From contig NZ_BOMQ01000074.1 of assembly GCF_016862275.1 (NCBI RefSeq), positions 81,187 through 145,186 of the forward strand: DNA of 64,000 bases, written 5' to 3'. This DNA is from Actinoplanes nipponensis. GTDB lineage: Bacteria > Actinomycetota > Actinomycetes > Mycobacteriales > Micromonosporaceae. Below the pieces are notes generated by a model. The model ran no database searches. It was not told the DNA's origin and was given only the letters and a program-made list of their open reading frames with translations. Positions 57,967 through 64,000 of the stretch are shown here, one piece after another (within the stretch, counting starts at the first letter, position 1; every line of letters begins with the position of its first letter). A program made the translations under genes and the position numbers.

Positions 57967-59985
57967 TCACCAGGTGGTGGGCGCCGGCGGCGCGACCACC
58001 GGCGGCCGGTCGTCACAGGTGATCGTGTTGGGCAGCTCCCACGGCGCCAGCCACGGACCGGTCGTGCCGCCGCCGTCGTTGCCGCCGAGGTCGGTCACGG
58101 TGAACTCCGAGCCGGTCGGCTTGAAGCCGAACGAGCCGCAGTTGTTGATGCCGACCGCGCCCACGTTGCGGGCGTCGACGTTGGCGAAGGACGCCGAGCC
58201 GGCCACCCGGGCGCTGACCACCGAGGTGCCGGTGCCGTCCACCCGGATGTCCCGGAAGGCGACCCCGGTGATGGCGACGCTGTCCTTCACGCCCCAGTCG
58301 CTGACCAGCATGATCGCGTTGTAGGTGCTGTCCAGGTAGTGGTCGCCGGTCACCTCGATGCGCGCGTCGATGCCGCGGTCGAGGGCGTAGAACCAGATCG
58401 CGCCGAGGCCGATCCGCCAGTTCAGTTCGAACGTTCCCGCCCGTACCACGGTGTTGTTCCTGATCGCCAGCTCGCCGGCGAACGGCTCGGCGCCGAACCG
58501 CGAACCCACGTGGATGCCGCTGCCCTCGCGGATCGGGTCCGCGACCAGGTTGTCCGACACGATGTTGTCGGCGCCGCCGTAGATCGCGATGCCGTTGGCC
58601 AGGGTCGGCGTCTGCACGGTGTTGTGGTCGAAGGTGTTGCGCGCGTCGGCGGCCTTCTCCGACCACATCGCCAGGCCGTCGTCGCCGGAGTTGCGGACGA
58701 AGGTGTCGCGCACCACCGAATCCGTGACGCCGGTGTGGAAGTTCAGCCCGTCGGCGACCTGGTCGACGATCATGGTGTCGGTGACCCGCAGGTTCCTCAT
58801 CGGGCCGTCGAACCACAGGCCGACCTTGGTGTGCCGGATGTGCAAACCCTCGATCGTCGAGTCGCTCAGCGCGCCGCCGACGCCGTTCACCTGGTCGGTG
58901 TCGATGCGCTCGCGCACGTCACCCTCGATCGCGAAGCCCCGCAGGTGCACGTTGCGGCTGCCGCCGGCGGCGGCGTCCCTGCCGTAGAAGCCGACGCCGG
59001 TGTGCACCGAGCGGTCCGGGGCGGGCTCGGGCAGCGTGACCTGGCGGCCCTTGATGATCGTGTACCAGCTGCCGGCGCCCTCGATCGTGACGTCGTCGAC
59101 GACGATGTGCCGGTTGACCTGGTAGGCGCCCGGCGGCACGTACACCTTGAGGCGGGCGTGCCGGGCGAAGGCGATCGCGCGATCGAACGCCGCCGCGGAG
59201 TCGCGCCGTCCCGTCGGGTCGGCCCCGAAGAGCAGCACGTTCGCCGCGGCCAGCTCGACGTGCGGCCGGGCGACCAGCTGCGAGTCGAGCAGGTCGATGA
59301 CCGTCCAGGCGGCCCCGGCCGAGGCGGTCAGCCGGACCCGGTCGCCGGCGCGGTAGGTCCGGCCGAGCAGCAGGCGCTGCTCGTCGTAGAAGTGCATCGG
59401 CCGGAACGGCGTGTCGACGCGCGGGGTGGGCGTGGTGGCCGAGGGTACGCAGCCGCACTCGGTGATCCACCAGTCCGGGTGCAGCAGCCCGGCGGCCGGG
59501 TCGTTGCTGAACGGGTACTGGTTGTAGAGGTACGCGTACTGCGAGGTCAGCGTCATCGTGGCGGCCCGCTTGCCGTTGACCGCGACGGCCAGGGGCGCGG
59601 TGATCCCGCCGCCGCCCGGGGCGTCCGGGATGCTGTAGCGCACCGTGATGGCGTTGGCCGCCGCGGGCAGGACGAACTCGACGTGCTGCCCCGGGGCCAG
59701 CCGGACCGCCGTACGGCCGGACGCCTCGCCGGCGAGGGTGTACGCGGCCCGGTCCGGGCCGATGACCGAGCCGGTGAAGGCGGCGTTCTCCGCCTCCTGC
59801 TCGGCGAAGTCCACTGTGGCGCCCCGGCCGGCGACGAGGGCGGGATCGAGGCCGGCGCGGGTCACGACGGGGGCCGCGGCGGCGGCGCTCGCGGGGACGC
59901 CCGCACCGGCCAGCAGGCCGAGCGCGACGGCCGAGGCGGTAGCCAGGGCGGGCCACCTCGCGTTCACAGACATGGAAGGGCTCAT
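57967..59985 (-). CDS. Secreted GH87-type alpha-glucanase (mycodextranase-like)
   Basis: 672 residues from ATG 59985; ATG 59973 is an alternative. Signal peptide about 1-35. Residues about 45-190 form a carbohydrate-binding, discoidin-like domain (ENAAFTGSVIGPDRAAYTLAGEASGRTAVRLAPGQHVEFVLP). From about 225 a right-handed beta-helix: LFGADPTGRRDSAAAFDRAI, VYVPPGAYQVNRHIVVDDVTIEGAG, DGLNFHTGVTDSVVRDTFVRNSGDDGLAMWSE, NGIAIYGGADNIVSDNLV, with Asp residues at the catalytic region. This pattern matches GH87 mycodextranases and alpha-1,3-glucanases that attack fungal wall glucans. Assignment is by remembered family sequence, so activity is inferred. Confidence 0.85.
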   Translation of the reverse strand: MSPSMSVNARWPALATASAVALGLLAGAGVPASAAAAAPVVTRAGLDPALVAGRGATVDFAEQEAENAAFTGSVIGPDRAAYTLAGEASGRTAVRLAPGQHVEFVLPAAANAITVRYSIPDAPGGGGITAPLAVAVNGKRAATMTLTSQYAYLYNQYPFSNDPAAGLLHPDWWITECGCVPSATTPTPRVDTPFRPMHFYDEQRLLLGRTYRAGDRVRLTASAGAAWTVIDLLDSQLVARPHVELAAANVLLFGADPTGRRDSAAAFDRAIAFARHARLKVYVPPGAYQVNRHIVVDDVTIEGAGSWYTIIKGRQVTLPEPAPDRSVHTGVGFYGRDAAAGGSRNVHLRGFAIEGDVRERIDTDQVNGVGGALSDSTIEGLHIRHTKVGLWFDGPMRNLRVTDTMIVDQVADGLNFHTGVTDSVVRDTFVRNSGDDGLAMWSEKAADARNTFDHNTVQTPTLANGIAIYGGADNIVSDNLVADPIREGSGIHVGSRFGAEPFAGELAIRNNTVVRAGTFELNWRIGLGAIWFYALDRGIDARIEVTGDHYLDSTYNAIMLVSDWGVKDSVAITGVAFRDIRVDGTGTSVVSARVAGSASFANVDARNVGAVGINNCGSFGFKPTGSEFTVTDLGGNDGGGTTGPWLAPWELPNTITCDDRPPVVAPPAPTTW

Positions 59986-60085
59986 TTCTCTGGGGAGCAC
60001 GCCGTGAGGGTGAGGTGACCTTAGGTCGGCTGTGACGAACTCCACAAGAGCCTGTCCATATATTTCGCTTCCTTGCTCGCTTCTT

Positions 60086-61066
60086 TCAATTGTGGTCGGG
60101 CGTCAGGACCACGAACTTGCCGGCGCCGACGCCGGCCTCCATGTCCGCGTGCGCCTGGACGATCTGCTCAAAGCGGTAGGTGCGGTCCAGCGGCACCATC
60201 GCCTCGCCGGCGGCGACCGCGTCGAGGAACTCCTCGAGCACGGCCGGCGGCAGGTCGTCGGCGTCGCCGCCGTAACCGGTCAGCCGCACCCCGCGCGGGA
60301 TGTAACCGATCGGATAGAAGTCCGGCACGATCCACTCGTTGGACAGCATGCCCGCCATGCACACCACCCCGAACTTGCGCGCCGACCGCAGCGTGTCCGG
60401 CAGGGTGGGCGTGCCCACGAGCTCCAGGGCGTTGTCCACACCCTCGGGCAGGATCGCCCGCACCCGGGCGGCGACCTCGCCGTCGTCGATCAGCACGTGA
60501 TCGACCCCGGCGGCCCGCAACGCGTCGGCCTTGGCGGGGTTGCGGGTGGTCGACAGCACGGTCAGGCCACGCCGCTTCGCGAGGACGGCCGCGGCCATGC
60601 CGACCGAAGAGGTGCCGCCGCGGATCAGCAGCGACTGGCCGGGACGGGCGTCGAGGCCGGCGGTGAGCGCGCCGTACGCGGTCTGCAGCATCTCCGGAAC
60701 GGCGCCCAGCGTGGCCCAGTCCAGGTCGCTGCGGAACGCGATCACCTGGGCCGCCGGGACGCAGGTGAACTGGGCATAGCCGCCGTCGAAGGTGCGGCCC
60801 ATCCCGCCCATCATCGCGAAGACCTGCTGACCTACGGGGAATTCCCCACCGGGCGCGGCGGCGACCACGCCGGCGGCTTCGATCCCCGGGACGCGCGGGA
60901 AGGTGACGCCTTCGGCGAGCCCTAGGCGGGTGTGCAGCTCGGATCGGTTCAGTCCGAAGGCCTTCACCGCGATCAGCACCTGGCCCGGGTGCGGGATCGG
61001 GATCGGGAGTTTGCGGATATGCAGGGCTTCGGGTGGGCCGGGGGCGTTCAGGACGATCGCTTCCAT
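60086..61066 (-). CDS. Zinc-type medium-chain dehydrogenase/reductase (quinone reductase-like)
   Basis: 326 residues from ATG 61066; ATG 61081 adds five residues and neither has a strong ribosome-binding site. MDR fold: IVLNAPGPPEALHIRKLPIPIPHPGQVLIAVKAFGLNRSELHTRLG, FPRVPGIEAAGVVAAAPGGEFPVGQQV, SLLIRGGTSSVGMAAAVLAKRRGLTVLSTTRN (NADPH loop) and a C-terminal EQIVQAHADMEAGVGAGKFVV. No catalytic Cys/His zinc set; NADPH:quinone reductase-like. A TTCCATGGAA palindrome overlaps its start region. Confidence 0.9.
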   Translation of the reverse strand: MEAIVLNAPGPPEALHIRKLPIPIPHPGQVLIAVKAFGLNRSELHTRLGLAEGVTFPRVPGIEAAGVVAAAPGGEFPVGQQVFAMMGGMGRTFDGGYAQFTCVPAAQVIAFRSDLDWATLGAVPEMLQTAYGALTAGLDARPGQSLLIRGGTSSVGMAAAVLAKRRGLTVLSTTRNPAKADALRAAGVDHVLIDDGEVAARVRAILPEGVDNALELVGTPTLPDTLRSARKFGVVCMAGMLSNEWIVPDFYPIGYIPRGVRLTGYGGDADDLPPAVLEEFLDAVAAGEAMVPLDRTYRFEQIVQAHADMEAGVGAGKFVVLTPDHN

Positions 61067-61088
61067 AGAAGTAGATTCCATGGAAGCA
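61060..61088 (-). promoter_or_regulatory. Possible operator at the dehydrogenase start
   Basis: TTCCATGGAA (61077-61086) is a perfect 10-bp palindrome, and CTTCCATAGAAG lies beside it at 61060-61071, a two-copy arrangement as used by MarR/TetR/HxlR-type repressors. No regulator gene is adjacent. Confidence 0.35.
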
Positions 61089-61099
61089 AAGTAGCGCGT

Positions 61100-61700
61100 G
61101 GGGTGGAAGTCGGAGGAGTGCCGTTGCGCACATTGGGGTGGGGTCACGGGGGCTGGACGGGCGGATGGTTTTCTGGCTTGTCCGGTCGCGCCGTTTTTCG
61201 CCGCAGGTCGATTGGCGGGGTCCTGGTCTCTTCGGGCGGGCTTCCCTCACGGCATGCCGGCCTCGGTGTTGCTGGCCGTGCCCTCCCTCGCCACGTCTCG
61301 GCCGTCCAGCCCTCGGCTTCTCCGGTTGCGGTCTCGCCGCATGTGGGCGGCCCAGAATTCGGCCTGTCCGGCCGGGATCTCCCGCACTGCATGCCGGCCG
61401 CCCGGGCCGTGATTTGTTCGGCCACGAGCTGCCACACCGCAAGCCCGCCGCCCGGGCCGCGAGCTGTGCCGCCGCAACCACCCGCACCGCACGCCGGCCC
61501 GCCCGGCGCGAGTCGTCCTGCCACGACCTCCCACACCGCATACCCACCGCCCGGGGCCTCCGGCCACGACCTCCCGCCCCACACGCCGGCCATCGCAGCA
61601 TCGACCTCCCACACTGCCTGCCTGCCGCCCAGGCCTGACCTGTCCGGCCGTACTGCCTCCCCCGCATGGCCGGCCATCGCGGCGTCTTCCTGTCCGGCCG
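61100..61700. repeat. Degenerate minisatellite, no gene
   Basis: About six imperfect units of 35-51 bp between 61380 and 61640, each with CCCACACCGCA or CCGCACTGCA and CCGCCCGGGCC, ending in CACGAC or CACGAG. The 61100-61380 part is low-complexity GC-rich with short echoes of the same units. No frame on either strand has gene-like start signals or family motifs, so it is treated as non-coding, downstream of the large protein gene. Confidence 0.5.
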
Positions 61701-61705
61701 GGCCC

Positions 61706-64000
61706 TTACCGCATCTCCGCCGCCAGATTGACGCGGAGGTGGGCGTCCACCCAGGCCTCCACGGCCGCGTCGCCCGGATCGGGCCCAAGCCCTGCCGCCA
61801 GCGCTTCCACCGCCTCTCCGGCCCGGCGCAACCCCACGCCGCGCAGCCGTCGTGCCGTGGCGCGCAGCCGGTCCGGCACCGTGGCCGGCGCGTGCTGCAG
61901 TCCGCCGTGGGCCAGCTCGGCGAGCACGGCGGCAGCCTCGTCCAGGGCCAGGCCCAGCGCGTCCGGGGCTTGGGCCGGCGCGCTGCCGGGGTCGGCTGTG
62001 CGGTCGGCGTCGGTCAGGTCCGGCACCACCACGGAGTCGGCCAGGGCGAAGCCGGTCGGATCGATCACCACTTCCCCGCCGGAGCGGCGCACGCTGCCGG
62101 CCACGTACCGGAGATCGCCCCGCAGCGCGGCGGCCATGCTGTCGAGTCGGCCGGGCGCGCAGGCCGCATGGGTCGCGGAAACCACCGCAGTGACCCCGGC
62201 GGCATCCGTGATGACAGCGTCGAGGCGCTGGGCGCCGGGCGCGTAGCTGATCGAGCGCACCTCGGCGACCGGCACGACCCGTACCAGCTCGGCCTCGACC
62301 CGGGCCCGTACCGGCCGGGGCGGCAGCCCGTCGAGCTCGGCGGCGAGGGCGCCCAGATCATCGGCGATCAGGGCGCGAGGCAGGTCCTCCCACGAGCCCC
62401 GGGACGTCATCGCCTCGGTGCGGCTCAGCCGCCGGGTGCCGAGACGCACGGCGCGGCTGGCGCTGCGGGCGGCGGATTCGGTGACCACTGCGCCGCCGGC
62501 CAGCGCAGCGAGGCTGACCCCGGCCACCTTCCGGCCGGCGAGCCGCGGACCTGCGTCGGTGGTCTCGTAGGAACGGCGCAGCACCAGCACGGTGGCACTG
62601 TCGGCGTGGGCGAGGAAGACCTCGACCACCCGGTCACCGCCGACGGCCGACACTCGCGCGCCGAGGCCGTCGAGGCGGGCGCGGCGCAGCGGGGTCTCGG
62701 AAGCCTCCTCGGTGCCCAACACCCGCGACCGCAACGCCCGCACGCCCGTGCGCCCATCGCCTGCTTCGGCACCGGTGCTGCTCACCGCGCGGCGGCGGGC
62801 GAAGATTTCCGCCACGTGGTCGGCAAGGGCATCGGGCCGGTATCGGGCGCTGCGGTCCCGGTACGCCGCGAGCTGCGCGACGAGATCATCGACCGCGAGC
62901 AGGGGCCACCGCATCCGGCCCGCCTCCAGCGCCCGCCGAACCATGACGACGTCCGCCGAGAGGCCGGCGCCGACGTGAACAGCACCCTCGCGCAGCACCA
63001 ACCCGGCGAGCGCCACGGCCGCGTCCAGCCCGGGGCCGCCGGGCGCGGCTCCGTCCCCGCCGACCTGCACCTGAACGTCGTTCAGGCCCGGGAAGTGCGC
63101 GTCCGCCTCGCGGAACGCCCAGACGGCGAGCGCCAGCACGTCGTCGCGCACCCCGGCGACGGCGTCGGTCCGGGCGAAGCCCAGATCCCGGGGGACGAGG
63201 AAACGCACGGTGGCGGTCGGCAGCTCCACACTGGGCACCGGGTGACCCGGGCGGGCCCGGTGCACCCGGGCGACGAAGCCGATCCGCTCCGCCCGGCGGG
63301 CGGCGGCCAGCATTCGTTCGCCGATCCGGGCCGCGAGCTGGGCTTCGGTGAATTCGCCCGGTGACCAGTCGGGTGGTTCGGTCGCGATGGCGTCGGCGGA
63401 GCCCTCGGAGGGTGGCGGCTGGCTGGCGGCCGAGGATGGCGAGCCCTCGACCGATGCCGGCGCGGCTTCGGTCACTGCCGCCGGGCCCTCGGCCAAGACC
63501 GGCGAGCCCTCAGTCAAGGCCGCCGGGAGGTCAGCCAAGGTCGCCGGGAGGTCAGCCAAGGTCGCTGGGTCGTCAGCCAAGGTCGCTGGGTCGTCCGCCA
63601 AGACCGCTGGAACTTCAGCCAAGACGCCCGAGCCCTCAGCCAAGGCATCGGCCGTGCCCGAGGCGGCGTGCAGGATGACCGACTCGGGGACCGCCGGGCG
63701 GTCAGCCAAGGTCGCTGGGCCGTCAACCAAGGTCGCTGGGCCGTCAGCCAAGGTCGCCGGGAGCTCAGCCAGGACCGCCGGGCGGTCAGCCAGGACGCCC
63801 GGGCCCTGAGCCAGGGCCGCCGGGTCCTCTGCCGGACCGGCGGGATCACGATGGTGGGAGTCGGGTGGCCGGTGGGGAGGGAGGTGGGGGCCTCGCTGGG
63901 TGGGGTGTGGGTGCGCCTCGCCGGGCCGGGCGCCGTCCACCGAGCCCGACCGACGTTGCTCCACCGCGCCCGACCGGGGCGTCTCCACCGCACCCGACCC
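61706..64000 (-). CDS. Large protein with tandem heptad repeats, start beyond the window
   Basis: At least 760 residues; the GTG at 63988 is not a safe start since the frame is open to the window edge and the peptide RSGAVE/RSGSVDG repeats there, so the gene is 5' partial. Residues about 50-165 consist of about fourteen imperfect LAD-GPAT-type heptads (PATLADGPATLVDGPATLADRP, ...). The C-terminal 550 residues form an unfamiliar folded domain: LAARIGERMLAAARRAERIGFVARVHRARPGHP, TVRFLVPRDLGFARTDAVAGVRDDVLALAVWAFREADAHFPGLN, and YVAGSVRRSGGEVVIDPTGF. No signal peptide is visible. I do not recognise the family. Confidence 0.6.
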   Translation of the reverse strand, partial: GSGAVETPRSGAVEQRRSGSVDGARPGEAHPHPTQRGPHLPPHRPPDSHHRDPAGPAEDPAALAQGPGVLADRPAVLAELPATLADGPATLVDGPATLADRPAVPESVILHAASGTADALAEGSGVLAEVPAVLADDPATLADDPATLADLPATLADLPAALTEGSPVLAEGPAAVTEAAPASVEGSPSSAASQPPPSEGSADAIATEPPDWSPGEFTEAQLAARIGERMLAAARRAERIGFVARVHRARPGHPVPSVELPTATVRFLVPRDLGFARTDAVAGVRDDVLALAVWAFREADAHFPGLNDVQVQVGGDGAAPGGPGLDAAVALAGLVLREGAVHVGAGLSADVVMVRRALEAGRMRWPLLAVDDLVAQLAAYRDRSARYRPDALADHVAEIFARRRAVSSTGAEAGDGRTGVRALRSRVLGTEEASETPLRRARLDGLGARVSAVGGDRVVEVFLAHADSATVLVLRRSYETTDAGPRLAGRKVAGVSLAALAGGAVVTESAARSASRAVRLGTRRLSRTEAMTSRGSWEDLPRALIADDLGALAAELDGLPPRPVRARVEAELVRVVPVAEVRSISYAPGAQRLDAVITDAAGVTAVVSATHAACAPGRLDSMAAALRGDLRYVAGSVRRSGGEVVIDPTGFALADSVVVPDLTDADRTADPGSAPAQAPDALGLALDEAAAVLAELAHGGLQHAPATVPDRLRATARRLRGVGLRRAGEAVEALAAGLGPDPGDAAVEAWVDAHLRVNLAAEMR
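63480..63820 (-). repeat. Tandem 21-bp coding repeats in the large protein gene
   Basis: CAGCCAAGGTCGC-type units recur about every 21 or 30 bp between 63480 and 63820, encoding the PATLADG/PAVLAE heptads. Several adjacent copies are nearly identical (for example around 63530-63600), indicating recent slippage or recombination. Confidence 0.75.

Noticed and set aside
57937..60018. 693-residue plus-strand frame opposite the GH87 gene
   Set aside because: Composition is Arg/Val/Asp-rich and without motifs, and it mirrors the real minus-strand gene codon by codon.
61380..61640. Possible CRISPR-like array
   Set aside because: Units vary in length and in sequence, spacers are not distinct, and there are no cas genes.
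60932..63364. 810-residue plus-strand frame
   Set aside because: It spans the minisatellite and lies antisense to the large minus-strand protein; no start signal or domain.

Overview
The window is very GC-rich, with strong G/C preference at third codon positions, GTG and TTG starts, many probably leaderless promoters and a gene set typical of a filamentous actinobacterium. SigE-family ECF sigma factor, DUF3040, DUF3618/holin pair, DUF5753 helix-turn-helix, LPXTG surface protein, GH10 and GH87 enzymes together suggest a soil member of the Micromonosporaceae (Actinoplanes-like). This is inference from content and codon bias, not a database match. No rRNA, CRISPR array, origin or intact insertion sequence was seen.

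Layout. 1-6.2 kb: tail of a membrane M28 peptidase, a Smr/TPR pair, a secreted glycosidase-like protein and an RCC1-repeat surface protein with a sortase motif. 6.4-14.6 kb: an OmpR-type two-component system, a DAHP synthase gene behind an aromatic-codon attenuator, and two glycosyltransferases (GT39-like; GT2-GtrA). Three promoters here (regulator, GT39, GT2) carry the same CACAGG direct repeat at 11-bp spacing, so the two-component system probably controls itself and the two glycosyltransferases. 14.6-16.3 kb: a HTH_42 protein and an acetyltransferase. 16.3-22.9 kb: an IclR regulator, an ATZ/TRZ-type amidohydrolase and, divergently, a tightly overlapping operon (CoA-transferase, citryl-CoA lyase-like protein, LigB- and LigA-type extradiol dioxygenase subunits, quinone oxidoreductase). 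Two copies of one palindromic element lie between the divergent promoters. This looks like a catabolic pathway that does not match a textbook protocatechuate or gallate route.

22.9-28.4 kb: small stress, regulatory and membrane genes, ending at tRNA-Arg(CCT). 28.5-37.1 kb is less GC-biased and patchy: an AAA_14/DUF4143 ATPase, a transposase remnant, a pentapeptide-repeat membrane protein, secreted DUF2690 and GH10 xylanase genes, an orphan reading frame, and a PD-(D/E)XK/DUF2075 helicase next to a MazG-like pyrophosphohydrolase, which is a plausible defence pair. 37.1-41.6 kb: an LRV-repeat protein, an ORF12-like serine hydrolase with a zinc-finger/HTH/DUF3887 partner, and an ECF sigma factor with its membrane partner. 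41.65-42.17 kb holds five tightly packed tRNA genes on the minus strand without encoded CCA, one of them a class I tRNA with a Leu anticodon (CAG), followed by about 1 kb of decayed sequence.

43.2-61.1 kb: secreted proteins, a membrane alpha/beta hydrolase, msrA, small membrane and envelope proteins (holin-like/DUF3618), an AKR/LysR divergent pair, a methyltransferase, an LVIVD-repeat protein, DUF305, a Gfo/Idh/MocA oxidoreductase, a frameshifted MOSC gene, an ArsR-SRPBCC operon, a GH87-type glucanase and a zinc-type dehydrogenase. 61.1-64 kb: a degenerate minisatellite and a large repeat-containing protein that runs off the window.
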